Position numbers and translations under genes: made by a program
The notes under the pieces: generated by a model
The model's database searches: none
Told to the model about the DNA's origin: nothing
The model's input: the letters and a program-made list of their open reading frames with translations, nothing else
From: Paraglaciecola sp. MB-3u-78
GTDB taxonomy: Bacteria; Pseudomonadota; Gammaproteobacteria; Enterobacterales; Alteromonadaceae
Reading direction: 5' to 3'
Assembly (NCBI RefSeq): GCF_002835935.1
Contig: NZ_PJCF01000006.1
Coordinates: forward strand, 620,001 to 684,000
Length of the DNA stretch: 64,000 nucleotides
Shown: in pieces, positions 1-9,385 of the stretch
How positions within the stretch are numbered: the first letter of the stretch is position 1
Layout: each line of letters begins with the position of its first letter

Positions 1-374
1 TGGTGCGAGAACTCGCGCCACAGGTTGAGTATTTACGCACCCTCTTGCAGTCTGAGCCTATCATCGAAGACTTACCCACCAGACAAGTTAAAACCGCTCG
101 TTTTTGTTTGTCAGGGGTATGGATTGTCCTTGTGCAACCCTTATCAACGGAAGGTGAAGTGGCTCGAATTTTGGCCGAACGAGGAGAAGGACTGTTTTTA
201 TTATCATTCAACGTAGATTCTTTGGATGAGTCCTTGGAAACGTTATCTAAGCAGGGTATTTATTCAGATAACAAAGGTAAACGACAGGGATTAGATAATT
301 GGACAATTCAAGATCTTGATTGCCCCAATGCATTAGGTCCGATTTTACAACTCTGCCAACTGATTTCTAAATAG
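1..374 (+). CDS. VOC/glyoxalase-like protein, 3' part (5' end outside window)
   Basis: The reading frame is open from the left edge, so only the C-terminal ~124 residues are present and the true start lies upstream. The sequence resembles the second half of a VOC (glyoxalase/dioxygenase-fold) protein or a lactoylglutathione-lyase-like domain: an aspartate-rich stretch (NVDSLDESLETLSKQGI) followed by a short C-terminal beta region. No metal ligands can be assigned with certainty in the visible part. It lies about 280 bp upstream of the sigma-54 activator, in the same orientation. It may belong to the same catabolic locus, but the palindromes and promoter in between suggest a separate transcription unit. 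The family call is tentative because half the protein is missing. Confidence 0.45.
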   Translation, partial: VRELAPQVEYLRTLLQSEPIIEDLPTRQVKTARFCLSGVWIVLVQPLSTEGEVARILAERGEGLFLLSFNVDSLDESLETLSKQGIYSDNKGKRQGLDNWTIQDLDCPNALGPILQLCQLISK

Positions 375-393
375 CAAATCTCTTTATTATTCA

Positions 394-424
394 TTCAATT
401 TGAAATATTATTTTTCAAATTGAA
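394..424. promoter_or_regulatory. AT-rich palindrome 1, candidate enhancer site of the sigma-54 activator
   Basis: A perfect 12-bp inverted repeat (394-405 and 413-424, 7-bp spacer) lies about 130-155 bp upstream of the predicted start of transcription at ~551. It has no T-run on either side, which argues against a terminator. The distance is typical of upstream activating sites of sigma-54 activators. Its core TTTGA...TCAAA recurs in palindrome 2. Binding is inferred. Confidence 0.5.
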
Positions 425-448
425 ATGAAAACCATCTAAAAATTCTTC

Positions 449-478
449 GTTAGTTTGATTATAAATTTTCAAACTAAC
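449..478. promoter_or_regulatory. Palindrome 2, candidate enhancer site of the sigma-54 activator
   Basis: A perfect 10-bp inverted repeat, GTTAGTTTGA at 449-458 and its complement at 469-478, separated by 10 bp. It is centred about 90 bp upstream of the predicted sigma-54 transcription start and shares the TTTGA...TCAAA core with palindrome 1. It is a plausible binding site for the regulator encoded just downstream. Function is inferred. Confidence 0.5.
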
Positions 479-524
479 ATTTAGCGCCATTAAAAATGGG
501 CTATCAACTATAAATTGATGAAAA

Positions 525-540
525 TGGCATAACTAATGCT
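525..540 (+). promoter_or_regulatory. Predicted sigma-54 (-24/-12) promoter
   Basis: TGGCAT at 525-530 and ATGCT at 536-540 match the -24 (TGGCAC) and -12 (TTGCT) elements. The GG (526-527) to GC (538-539) spacing is the required 12 bp. Transcription would start near 551, about 100 bp before the GTG of the sigma-54 activator, implying autoactivation of an activator-receptor operon. The -12 element has one mismatch. Confidence 0.55.
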
Positions 541-652
541 ATCTAAAGCTATCTTTTATTCAACTTGAAAGTTGGCTAGTTATTTTGCATCAGCTTTTGT
601 TCACTTTTATACAACCTCTAGTTGTCAGTCCTCCGGATCTGGAGAGAGCATT

Positions 653-2503
653 GTGAATAAAGTGAATACAAAACCCCAAGCAGTGAGGATTTTAATCTTT
701 GGTCATAAAGAATTTAGTCAGCTGATGACAAGTGTCTTGCCCGAATTTGGGGGACAGGCAAAATTTAAATTATTCGATGCCATAGTCGGCAGTGTATCGG
801 AAATAGATGAACATATTAGTAGTTTTTTACCCGATGTAATTGTCAGTGCTGGCTCTAATGCAGCCTACTTGAAGTCAGCCTTAGATTTACCCGTTGTATC
901 CTTAGATTGCAGTGTCATAGATATTATTTCAGCATTAAAACGTGCTGCCCAAGTGGCTCGCAAAATAGTGATGATTAATTTTGCTGAAGCGTCACCTGTT
1001 GTGCCCGTGTTAGAAGCGGCATTGAATGTCACGGTGCAAGAGGAAATTTATACCACTGCCGAACAAGCCCGTGAATTATTTCAGTTAACACGTCAGCAGC
1101 CCAATATTGCCTATGTCGGGGCTAGTTTGGTGTGCGGTTTGGCTACCCAACATGGTATCCCTTCTTTTTTGTTATACAGTGCGGACTCCTGTCGCCAAAC
1201 CATTGCTAGTGCCATTCGAATAGCCAATGAACAGTTAGTGACGAATCAAGGTGCTGCGTTAACTAATTGGTTGTTGAAACAATCAAAAACACCGATTTTT
1301 ATGACCGACGAAGATGGTCAGTCTATTATTTTTAATCAAGCCGCTAGGCATGATTTAGGTGTGGAAAACGACAACTGTTCAGATTTAGAAAGTCTCATTC
1401 ACTCCGAAGAAATAACCCGTCCCACAGACGGCGAGTGTCGAATTCAAGGGATTGACTGGTGGTTCCATCAAGATTGTGTGATGACAAAAGGTAAACCTCT
1501 TTATATTTACCAATTATATAGAAAAAAGCCTAAACCAGAAAAAGCCAAAGCCTCCTCTCGTCACAAATTAGTCTTTGAGTCATCCGCTATACAAAAAGTG
1601 ATGCAGCAGGTCAGGGCATTTTCTTCTTCACCCAGTAATGTATTAATTTATGGTGAATCTGGAACAGGTAAGGAGCTTATTGCTCGTTCGGTACATGCAG
1701 CTAGTCCATTTTCAGAAGGTCATTTTGTCGCCCTTAACTGCTCATCCATCCCTACTGAATTGTTTGAAGGAGAACTCTTTGGGCATCGGGATGGTGCCTA
1801 TACTGGAGCCAAGCGAGGTGGCAGGAAAGGACTCATCGAAGAGGCGCAGGATGGGGTGTTATTTCTTGATGAAATCAGTGAGCTTGCACTTGATCAACAA
1901 TCAAAGTTACTGCGGTTTTTGCAAGAGCGTCATTATCGACCTTTAGGCTCTAATGAAGAAAAGCCTGCCAATTTAAAAGTGGTCGCTGCATCCAATAAAG
2001 AACTTAAACAGCTAGTCGTAGAAGGCAAGTTTCGGGAAGATTTATTTTTTAGACTCAATGTATTTAATATTGATATCCCACCTCTACGGGAACGCCCTGA
2101 GGATATCTCGAGTATTGCACAGCAGAAACTTTTTCGCTTTATCAGCAGTTATCAATCGCAGTTTACAGTTGATGAAATACTCACTGAAATCTTAGGTGAC
2201 TTAGTGAGTTATTCGTGGCCGGGTAACGTACGTGAATTAGAAAATGTCCTTGAACGGGTTATTGCATCTATACAGATGGCAGAAGATCTCTCAAAGATTA
2301 AACATATTTTGCAGGAGATTTCCCCAGAACTATTTTTAGAAACAACATTTAATAACGACCAAGCATTGGTTAGAAAAAAAGAGTTACAACTGGTGGTGGA
2401 CACCATGCATAGATTCAATGGCGATAAGCAACAGGTCGCCCAGTACCTTGGGTTGAGTCAAACAACCTTATGGCGAAGATTAAAACACATAAATCTAAAA
2501 TAA
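653..2503 (+). CDS. Sigma-54-dependent transcriptional activator with PrpR-type N-terminal domain
   Basis: This is an enhancer-binding activator of about 616 residues. I chose GTG at 653 because GGAGAG lies 6 bp upstream; a longer frame to a TTG at 572 lacks a ribosome site. Residues ~10-180 resemble the PrpR N-terminal sensor domain (propionate-activator type), which binds small acids or acyl compounds. A short PAS-like stretch (KTPIFMTDEDG) follows. The AAA+ domain has Walker A GESGTGKE (~333), the sigma-54 contact loop GAYTGA (~381) and Walker B LFLDEIS (~402). The C-terminus carries a Fis-type helix-turn-helix (QQVAQYLGLSQTTLWRR). There is no receiver domain, so the signal is probably a metabolite. 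It precedes the TonB receptor by only 18 bp and is probably the local regulator of the whole catabolic cluster. Confidence 0.85.
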   Translation: MNKVNTKPQAVRILIFGHKEFSQLMTSVLPEFGGQAKFKLFDAIVGSVSEIDEHISSFLPDVIVSAGSNAAYLKSALDLPVVSLDCSVIDIISALKRAAQVARKIVMINFAEASPVVPVLEAALNVTVQEEIYTTAEQARELFQLTRQQPNIAYVGASLVCGLATQHGIPSFLLYSADSCRQTIASAIRIANEQLVTNQGAALTNWLLKQSKTPIFMTDEDGQSIIFNQAARHDLGVENDNCSDLESLIHSEEITRPTDGECRIQGIDWWFHQDCVMTKGKPLYIYQLYRKKPKPEKAKASSRHKLVFESSAIQKVMQQVRAFSSSPSNVLIYGESGTGKELIARSVHAASPFSEGHFVALNCSSIPTELFEGELFGHRDGAYTGAKRGGRKGLIEEAQDGVLFLDEISELALDQQSKLLRFLQERHYRPLGSNEEKPANLKVVAASNKELKQLVVEGKFREDLFFRLNVFNIDIPPLRERPEDISSIAQQKLFRFISSYQSQFTVDEILTEILGDLVSYSWPGNVRELENVLERVIASIQMAEDLSKIKHILQEISPELFLETTFNNDQALVRKKELQLVVDTMHRFNGDKQQVAQYLGLSQTTLWRRLKHINLK

Positions 2504-2521
2504 AATAATAGGAGAAATACA

Positions 2522-5122
2522 ATGGCAACACTCCGTAAAAGCGCGCTTGCAACAAGTATCTTTGTCGCTCTGTCCGCAAGTAGTTTAGTTGGAATCAATC
2601 AAGCGGTAGCTCAAGAGACGGCTGATCAAGAAGACGATTTTGAAATCATCAGTATTTCTCGTAAACGACCAGAAAGTCTGCAGGAAGTACCTATTGCCGT
2701 CACTGCTATCTCTGAAAAGATGATTGATAGTGCTGGCATCGAACGTCCTGGCGATTTTATTGGGCTTATTCCTAACGTGACTATGGTTGATGCAGCAAAC
2801 GTGGGTGATACGCAAGTGACCATTCGCGGCATAGTATCGACCCGTGATGCTGAGGGTACTTTTGCCTATGTGGTAGATGGTGTGTTGATGACTAACCCAA
2901 ACAGTTTCAATGAAGAATTATTAGATGTATCACAAATCGAAGTGCTTAAAGGCCCACAAGGTGCGTTGTATGGTCGAAATGCTGTGTCGGGTGCGATAAT
3001 AGTCACCACTAAAATGCCAGCAGATGAACTAGAGGGCAGGGTCACCTTAGGCGTAGGAAATAACAATAGCCAAAGAATAAATGGTGTGATCAGTGGCCCA
3101 TTATCAGAAAACGTTCGTGGTCGCTTAACCGCTAGTTATAAAACCACAGATGGTTTTTATGAAAATACTTTTACTGGTGCAGATGATTCAGTTGATTATC
3201 TTGAAGATACTAATATCCGCGGTCGTTTGATTTGGGATGCTAGCGATGATTTAACCTTAGATTTTCGTGCCAGCATGGGCAAGGTCGAGGGTGGTGCAAT
3301 CAACTATAACGCTGTGTTTGCGTTACCTTCATTTGTGGCTAATGGATTTGATCCCGCTTTTAACAAAGACGTGAATGATGTCGATATTAAATTTGCTTTT
3401 AATGTACCAGGCGTCAATAAACAAGACACCACTGAGTTATCTTTAAAAGCTGACTGGGATCTAGATGGTATGGATGTCACCGCCGTTTTAGCTTACAACG
3501 ATTTAGAAGAAGACCTACTGTCTGATGGGACCAGTGCCACCTTCTATGGTTATGAATTGACCCCTCAGTGTCAAACCGACCGCGCTAGCCTAAACAATAC
3601 ACCCGGTGCATTAGGTGGGGCAGATAGAACTGACTTATTCGGTGATTTTTTTGCACCTTTTGGCGTATTTCCTCCTGGCGTAGAGTTCACTGGGGTTTAC
3701 GGACCCTTTACACCCTTATCGTGCGATGGTTATCAGTATCAAGAGCGAAGCCAGTCTGATATTAGTGGTGAATTACGTTTTACCTCAGACGATAACGATG
3801 CAGACTTAAGATGGATTGGTGGCGTCTATTTTGCCGAGATCGAACGTGATGTAGTCGTTGCTTATGGTGCCGATACGGGGCAAGGTTTCTTGAGCCAAGC
3901 TTATGTGCCACCCACTGGCCCTAATCCAACTGATTTACTATTCTCTGACACCTTTGATACCTCAGTAATGTCTGCATTTGGTCAGCTTGAATATGATTTG
4001 AGTGAGCAATGGGAATTAGCTGTAGCGCTTCGTTATGACTACGAAGATAGAGAAGTAAATAATAACGTACCCAATGTGACTGCCTCTGGACTGAATGTGA
4101 ACACTTATGTTAACGGTGTATTAGGCCCAATTAATCCAGCCTTTAACGCTAATCCAAATGGTATTCCGAATCGAAACCGCTCATTTAGCCAGTGGCAACC
4201 TAAAGTTACTTTAGGTTATGCGGCGAATGACAACCTTAATTGGTATGCCAGTTATGGTGTAGGTTTCAGAAGTGGTGGGTTTAACTCTATCGGCACAGAA
4301 GCGACATTAGACTTTTGGTTTAATGCCAATGGTAATGGAACACCTGGTGATGCGGTGAATGCACAGCTCATCGTTAAAGACGAATACGATAAAGAAGTCA
4401 CGACTAATATCGAGCTGGGTTTCAAATCGAAGATGATGAACAACAAAGTGAAACTGAATGCGGCTGTGTTCTCAACCACTGTTGATGATAATCAATTCTT
4501 TGAATTTTTCGCGGGGCCATTTGGTCTATTGCGTGCTGTGACCACTATCGAAGAATTAGCTATTCAAGGTTTTGAATTAGATCTCAGTGCCCAAGTGACT
4601 GAAGACATCACAGTATTTGGTGGTATGGGTTTATTGGACAGTGAAATTAAAGAAAACCGCAATCGTCCACTTTCTGTGGGTAATAAGGCTCCCCAAGCCG
4701 CGGATGAAACGTTTACTTTTGGAGTAAGCTGGGATTACACACTGACTGCTGATGTATTTATGACTACTCGATTAGATTGGCAGTATGTAGGCGAAACTAA
4801 CTTCCATACATTACAAGGTACAGGACCCGAAGAAACGGCACAAAGTTTACCCACTATTTGGGACTTTTTTGGCACTTTGGGCGGCGGTGTACCTCCCGGT
4901 CCACATCCAGTTAACTTTGACAACGCTAGTCGTGATGCCTACAGCACAGTTAACCTAAGAGTCAGCTTTGACGCCGAAAATTGGAACTTAGCTATATGGG
5001 CTAAAAACTTAACGGACGAGAAATATTTGCAAGAAGTTATTCCTACTCCTGAGTTTGGTGGTTCTTTCATCCAACCTTCAGCACGTGATGCTTACGGTAT
5101 CGACTTTACATATCGTTTCTAG
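2522..5122 (+). CDS. TonB-dependent outer-membrane receptor
   Basis: An 866-residue protein with an N-terminal signal peptide (cleavage probably after AVA-QE near residue 30). A plug domain follows (EVPIAVTAI..., VDGVLM..., VLKGPQGALYGRNAVSGAIIV, the typical plug core), then a long beta-barrel ending in a terminal phenylalanine (DFTYRF). Such receptors import scarce or large substrates across the outer membrane with energy from TonB-ExbBD. The start ATG has AGGAGA upstream. The gene follows the sigma-54 activator by 18 bp and precedes the catabolic enzymes, so it probably imports the substrate they degrade. The plug resembles receptors for organic compounds in sphingomonads and Alteromonadales more than siderophore receptors, but the ligand cannot be read from sequence. 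Confidence 0.93.
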   Translation: MATLRKSALATSIFVALSASSLVGINQAVAQETADQEDDFEIISISRKRPESLQEVPIAVTAISEKMIDSAGIERPGDFIGLIPNVTMVDAANVGDTQVTIRGIVSTRDAEGTFAYVVDGVLMTNPNSFNEELLDVSQIEVLKGPQGALYGRNAVSGAIIVTTKMPADELEGRVTLGVGNNNSQRINGVISGPLSENVRGRLTASYKTTDGFYENTFTGADDSVDYLEDTNIRGRLIWDASDDLTLDFRASMGKVEGGAINYNAVFALPSFVANGFDPAFNKDVNDVDIKFAFNVPGVNKQDTTELSLKADWDLDGMDVTAVLAYNDLEEDLLSDGTSATFYGYELTPQCQTDRASLNNTPGALGGADRTDLFGDFFAPFGVFPPGVEFTGVYGPFTPLSCDGYQYQERSQSDISGELRFTSDDNDADLRWIGGVYFAEIERDVVVAYGADTGQGFLSQAYVPPTGPNPTDLLFSDTFDTSVMSAFGQLEYDLSEQWELAVALRYDYEDREVNNNVPNVTASGLNVNTYVNGVLGPINPAFNANPNGIPNRNRSFSQWQPKVTLGYAANDNLNWYASYGVGFRSGGFNSIGTEATLDFWFNANGNGTPGDAVNAQLIVKDEYDKEVTTNIELGFKSKMMNNKVKLNAAVFSTTVDDNQFFEFFAGPFGLLRAVTTIEELAIQGFELDLSAQVTEDITVFGGMGLLDSEIKENRNRPLSVGNKAPQAADETFTFGVSWDYTLTADVFMTTRLDWQYVGETNFHTLQGTGPEETAQSLPTIWDFFGTLGGGVPPGPHPVNFDNASRDAYSTVNLRVSFDAENWNLAIWAKNLTDEKYLQEVIPTPEFGGSFIQPSARDAYGIDFTYRF

Positions 5123-5128
5123 TGTGTG

Positions 5129-5144
5129 GGAGCCGCAAGGCTCC
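5129..5144 (+). terminator. GNRA-capped hairpin after the TonB receptor gene
   Basis: GGAGCC, GCAA tetraloop, GGCTCC, followed by TCTATTATTTATT. The stem is short and GC-rich and the T-tract is interrupted. It may act as a partial terminator or a 3' stabiliser that lowers expression of the catabolic genes relative to the receptor. Confidence 0.6.
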
Positions 5145-5170
5145 TCTATTATTTATTGGAGTAGTTTACA

Positions 5171-6373
5171 GTGACTAATAAACCATTGTCAGGCACACGT
5201 ATTCTTGATTTAACGCATATGTTATCTGGACCTTATTGCGGCATGATATTAGCCGATTTAGGAGCAGAGACCATAAAAGTTGAACCACTTAAGGGAGAGG
5301 GAACCCGCAAACTCTTAGCCACAGATCCAGAAAATTCTATTAATGGCATGGGGGCATATTTTATTACCCTTAATCGTAATAAACAAAGTGTTTGTATCGA
5401 CCTGAAAACGGCCAAAGGCCTCGAATTATTTTATGACTTAGTGAAAATATCTGATGTGGTGATCAATAATTTTGGCGCAGGAGTGCCAACACGACTCAAA
5501 ATTGATCATGCACATTTAAAAGAAGTGAATCCTCGTATTATCAGCTGTTCTATCACCGGTTTTGGTAACGATGGTCCAGGTTTTAAACGTCCGGCTTTTG
5601 ATCAAGTTGCCCAAGCTATGGGCGGTGGTATGTCCATTACTGGTGCCAATGCGGATCAGCAAGTGCGAGCGGGTATACCTATTGGTGATTTAGGTGGTGG
5701 AATGTTTGCTGTAATGGGCATTCAAGCGGCATTGCTGGAGCGGGAGAAAAGTGGCGAGGGGCAAGATGTGGATATTTCTATGCTGGATTGCCAAATATCG
5801 TTATTAAATTATATGGCAACCATGCATTTTATCTCAGGTAAGGATCCCTATCCAATTGGTAATTCACATTTTGTGCATGTGCCATACAACACATTCAGCA
5901 CCAGCGATGGACAAATTGTTATCGCTGTTATCACCGATAATTTTTGGCAAAATCTGAAACAAGTGGTGCAAATTGATGGTTTAGATAAACCTGAATATGA
6001 TACCCAACCAGGTCGTTTTAAAGATCAGCATTTTATTAATGCCACATTAAACGAAACACTATCAACCCAAAGCTCTAGCCACTGGTTGGCGTTGCTTGAA
6101 GCTGCGCGTATTCCTTGTGCTCCAGTGAATAAGTTTTCTCAAGCACTGAGTGATCCCCAAGTATTACATCGTAATATGGTAGTGGAGTTATCTGACCCGC
6201 AAGGGCACAAAACCAAAGGACCCGGTAACCCTATTAAATTTTCTAGAAGCAACGAAGAAAGTTTTAGTGCTGCGCCTGCTTTAGGTGAACATACCAACAA
6301 AGTATTACATGATTTGTTAGGTATGAGCTCAGAGGATGTTGCCATTCTAAGAGCTGCAGAGGTGGTGAGTTAA
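5171..6373 (+). CDS. Class III (CaiB/BaiF) acyl-CoA transferase
   Basis: A 400-residue protein, the usual length for family III CoA-transferases, which move CoA from one carboxylate to another through an enzyme-bound aspartyl-CoA intermediate. Visible family features are the N-terminal GTRILDLTHMLSGPYCGMIL and DLGAETIKVE, the stretch SCSITGFGNDGP, and DVDISMLDCQ near residue 205, which carries the candidate catalytic Asp in the usual D-x-S-(M/L) setting. Translation probably starts at GTG 5171 with GGAG 11 bp upstream. The stop codon overlaps the ATG of the next gene (TAATG), indicating translational coupling with the lyase. It probably activates a hydroxy- or keto-acid for that lyase. The specific acid is unknown. 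Confidence 0.9.
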   Translation: MTNKPLSGTRILDLTHMLSGPYCGMILADLGAETIKVEPLKGEGTRKLLATDPENSINGMGAYFITLNRNKQSVCIDLKTAKGLELFYDLVKISDVVINNFGAGVPTRLKIDHAHLKEVNPRIISCSITGFGNDGPGFKRPAFDQVAQAMGGGMSITGANADQQVRAGIPIGDLGGGMFAVMGIQAALLEREKSGEGQDVDISMLDCQISLLNYMATMHFISGKDPYPIGNSHFVHVPYNTFSTSDGQIVIAVITDNFWQNLKQVVQIDGLDKPEYDTQPGRFKDQHFINATLNETLSTQSSSHWLALLEAARIPCAPVNKFSQALSDPQVLHRNMVVELSDPQGHKTKGPGNPIKFSRSNEESFSAAPALGEHTNKVLHDLLGMSSEDVAILRAAEVVS

Positions 6374-7275
6374 TGGTTCCCAATTACATAACAATTAACG
6401 ATGTAGGCCCTCGAGATGGTTTGCAAAATCAGCCTAAATTATTAACTAAAGAACAACGACTGAGTTTAATCAGTGCATTGATAGATGCCAAAGTACCTGA
6501 GATAGAGGTGGGGGCTTTTGTCTCTCCTAAATCAGTGCCAGCTATGGCCGGTACTGCTGAGTTATTTGCGGCACTTGAAAACAGCACAAGCTTATTGTCT
6601 GCCTTAATACCCAATATGAAGGGGTTTGAGTTAGCGATGTCAGCACAGGTTCCGGTGATGTCATTAGTGGTTGCTGCATCAAATACCATGAATCTGAAGA
6701 ATATTCGTATGTCCACAGAGGATAGTATCAGAGTCAGCAAAGACGTACTAAAAGTGGCCAAAGAACAGGGAGCAAATGTACAAGCTTATGTGGCCACCGC
6801 TTGGGCCTGTCCTTTTGAAGGAAAAATTGGTGCAGATAGTGTGTTTAGTGTCACTGAAAAATTACTGCAAGCGGGTGCTTCAAATATCGTTATCGCAGAT
6901 ACCATTGGTGCTGCTAACCCTTTAGAGGTCAATCAGCTGATGGAAGCCATGGCTAGTCGTTTTGATCTTGCTCAGTTGTCCTGTCATTTTCATGACACCA
7001 GAGCCATGGGTCTCGCCAATGTTTATGCGGCGATAACAGCAGGAATAAGAAAGTTTGATGCGTCCATCGCCGGACTAGGCGGCTGTCCATTTGCACCAGG
7101 TGCCAGTGGTAACGTGGCCACCGAAGATGTCGTTATGATGTTAGAACAAATGGGATTCTCTACGGGTATCGATATGGCACTCTTAGTTAAAGCGGCAGAC
7201 TTAGCCATCGAATTGACTGGTACTGCTAAAGGCGGCAACGCCAAACCCTGGATTGAAAATTATTATCTTAATTAA
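6373..7275 (+). CDS. Hydroxymethylglutaryl-CoA lyase family protein
   Basis: A 300-residue TIM-barrel lyase of the HMG-CoA lyase/DRE-TIM family. It has the N-terminal metal and substrate motif DVGPRDGLQNQ, the metal-binding HFHDTRAMGLANV, and the diagnostic GLGGCPFAPGASGN loop with catalytic Cys238. Family members cleave 3-hydroxy-3-methylglutaryl-CoA or similar branched hydroxyacyl-CoA to acetyl-CoA plus a keto acid. It is translationally coupled to the CoA-transferase, a pairing that suggests activation then cleavage of a branched hydroxy acid. The leucine-pathway genes usually beside an HMG-CoA lyase (methylcrotonyl-CoA carboxylase, isovaleryl-CoA dehydrogenase) are absent, so the true substrate may be a different acyl-CoA, such as a citramalyl-like compound. 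That last point is inference. Confidence 0.88.
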   Translation: MVPNYITINDVGPRDGLQNQPKLLTKEQRLSLISALIDAKVPEIEVGAFVSPKSVPAMAGTAELFAALENSTSLLSALIPNMKGFELAMSAQVPVMSLVVAASNTMNLKNIRMSTEDSIRVSKDVLKVAKEQGANVQAYVATAWACPFEGKIGADSVFSVTEKLLQAGASNIVIADTIGAANPLEVNQLMEAMASRFDLAQLSCHFHDTRAMGLANVYAAITAGIRKFDASIAGLGGCPFAPGASGNVATEDVVMMLEQMGFSTGIDMALLVKAADLAIELTGTAKGGNAKPWIENYYLN

Positions 7276-7312
7276 TCGGCATACTAAAAGTCGCCGGATA
7301 TTGGAGTAAAAT

Positions 7313-9373
7313 ATGAGTTATAGATTAGGTGTTGATGTGGGTGGAACGTTCACTGACTTGTTACTTATTAACGAAGTGAATGGGCAAACTCATACGGCTA
7401 AAGTGCCATCCACTCCCGAGGATTCTTCTATCGGGGTGTTAAATGGCATCGATAGAATTTGCCGAGAGTCTGGTATAGACCCGAAGAAAATTAGTCGTGT
7501 GATGCACGGTACCACAGTGGCCACCAATGCAGTCTTAACAGGAAAAGGCGCAAAAGTAGGTCTAGTGACGACTAAAGGTTACAAGCAGGTTTTACAAGTT
7601 GCTCGCTCATTCTGCCCAGGTGGACTAGGTGGTTGGGTGAGTTTTGTGAAAAAACCCTTATTGGCCCCGCTCGAATTAACGATTGAAGCCGATGAAAGAA
7701 TGGGCGCAAATGGTGAGACAGTGGATACCTTAGACGAAGCCGCACTTCGCGCTTCGTTAACCACCTTAAAAAACACCGGTCAAGTTGAAGCACTGACTAT
7801 TTGTTTTATTAATGCCTACTTAAATGGTGCTCACGAACAGAGGGCTAAAGAAGTCGCTGCAGAAATATTTACGGATATTCCTATTTCAATATCCAGTGAT
7901 TTAGTCCCTGAAATGCAGGAATACGAACGTACAGAAACCACTGTTGTGAATAGTTATGTACGCCCAGAAGTAGCAAGATATGTAGAAAATTTAAATCGTT
8001 CTTTAATAACCACTATGGGTGAAGACTTACATCTTTCTATCTTGCGATCAGATGGAGGGCTAGCATCAGCTAGAGCATCAGCTGAAAGTCCGGTTAATCT
8101 ATTAATGTCTGGCCCTGCGGGCGGTGTGTCGGGTGCCATGCATTTTTGTAAAAAAGCCGGATTCAACGACATTTTGACTTTTGATATGGGCGGTACATCC
8201 ACAGATGTCGCCTTGATCCAAAACGCCAAAGCTCGGGTCAGACGTGAAACCAGAGTCGGTGATGTCACAGTTCGCGCTCCATCGGTTGATGTACGCACAG
8301 TGGGTGCTGGTGGCGGCTCATTAGCCTTTGTACCTGAACTTACCAAAGCGTTACGTGTTGGACCTGAATCAGCCGGCGCTAAGCCCGGACCTGCAGCCTA
8401 TATGAAAGGCGGCACTGAACCTACAGTGTGTGATGCAAATGTTGTATTAGGTTATTTGCCGTCCAATGTGCAACTTGGTGGCGCAATGGCGATAGATAAA
8501 GATGCGGCAGTGGCGGCAGTCAAGAAAGTTGCTGATGCTATGGATTTAACAATAGAAGAAGCCGCGGAAGGTATTGTTAAGATTGCCAACGAAGCCATGT
8601 TTGGTGCGTTACGCTTGGTATCTGTGGAGCAAGGATTTGATCCAAGAGATTTTGCTCTGGTTGGTTTTGGTGGCGCGGGTCCATTACATGCCAATGCACT
8701 GGGAATTTTGACTCAAGCTTGGCCTACTATTATTCCTCCGGGTCCTGGGGTGTTATGTGCTTACGGTGATGCGACAACTGTGGTGCGTGATGAAGCATCA
8801 AAAACCTTTGTTAAACTACTTAAAGATGCCTCTGCAGTAGAACTAGAAACAGTATTAGATGAGTTAAAACATAAAGCCAGTGCCACCTTGATCACTGATG
8901 GTATTGCGTTATGCGATCAAAAAGTGACTTATCAGGCAGACTTGCGATATACCGGCCAAGCGTTTCAATTATCCATTGAATTTACGTTAGCTGAATTACA
9001 AGCTCAGGGTGTAGAGGTACTTAAATCTCAGTTCGACAAAGAACATACACAGCTCTTTACGTTTGCCTTAGAAGAAGGCCATGAGATTGTTATGGTGCGC
9101 GCTATTGCTACCGCCAGTAGCGGTGAGTTACCCACCATGCCACAAGGCAGTGCGGTTAACACGCTAGATGAATGTAAGTTGGCAGATAGTCAGATTTATT
9201 TCGAAGGACAATATCACCCTACACCTATTTATGATCGAAATAAGATGCAAACTGATTTGCAGATCCCGGGACCAGCCATTGTGAGTGAAATGGACTCAAC
9301 CACCGTTATTTTACCTGGTTATCACACTAAGGTTGATGCAGTCGGTAATCTTCTTATTAATCCAGCGAAGTAA
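7313..9373 (+). CDS. Hydantoinase/oxoprolinase subunit A (HyuA family)
   Basis: A 686-residue protein with the acetate/sugar-kinase-like nucleotide fold of HyuA: N-terminal RLGVDVGGTFTDLLL, HGTTVATNAVLTGKG, LMSGPAGGVSGAM and the phosphate loop FDMGGTSTDVAL. HyuA-type subunits use ATP to activate a cyclic amide or a ketone, in N-methylhydantoinase, 5-oxoprolinase, caprolactamase or acetone/acetophenone carboxylase. TTGGAG precedes the ATG. It is followed within 12 bp by its partner subunit B, so both form one enzyme. The gene set lacks the gamma subunit typical of acetone carboxylase, which favours an ATP-dependent amidohydrolase. The substrate is not determined. Confidence 0.92.
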   Translation: MSYRLGVDVGGTFTDLLLINEVNGQTHTAKVPSTPEDSSIGVLNGIDRICRESGIDPKKISRVMHGTTVATNAVLTGKGAKVGLVTTKGYKQVLQVARSFCPGGLGGWVSFVKKPLLAPLELTIEADERMGANGETVDTLDEAALRASLTTLKNTGQVEALTICFINAYLNGAHEQRAKEVAAEIFTDIPISISSDLVPEMQEYERTETTVVNSYVRPEVARYVENLNRSLITTMGEDLHLSILRSDGGLASARASAESPVNLLMSGPAGGVSGAMHFCKKAGFNDILTFDMGGTSTDVALIQNAKARVRRETRVGDVTVRAPSVDVRTVGAGGGSLAFVPELTKALRVGPESAGAKPGPAAYMKGGTEPTVCDANVVLGYLPSNVQLGGAMAIDKDAAVAAVKKVADAMDLTIEEAAEGIVKIANEAMFGALRLVSVEQGFDPRDFALVGFGGAGPLHANALGILTQAWPTIIPPGPGVLCAYGDATTVVRDEASKTFVKLLKDASAVELETVLDELKHKASATLITDGIALCDQKVTYQADLRYTGQAFQLSIEFTLAELQAQGVEVLKSQFDKEHTQLFTFALEEGHEIVMVRAIATASSGELPTMPQGSAVNTLDECKLADSQIYFEGQYHPTPIYDRNKMQTDLQIPGPAIVSEMDSTTVILPGYHTKVDAVGNLLINPAK

Positions 9374-9385
9374 TTGGAGATGACA

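Noticed and set aside
571-590. A GG...GC pair resembling a sigma-54 promoter around TTGGCTAGTTATTTTGCA
   Set aside because: The GG to GC distance is 13 bp, one more than needed, and a better match with exact spacing lies at 525-540.
572-652. N-terminal extension of the sigma-54 activator to a TTG start
   Set aside because: No ribosome site ahead of it, and GTG 653 with GGAGAG upstream fits the family start.
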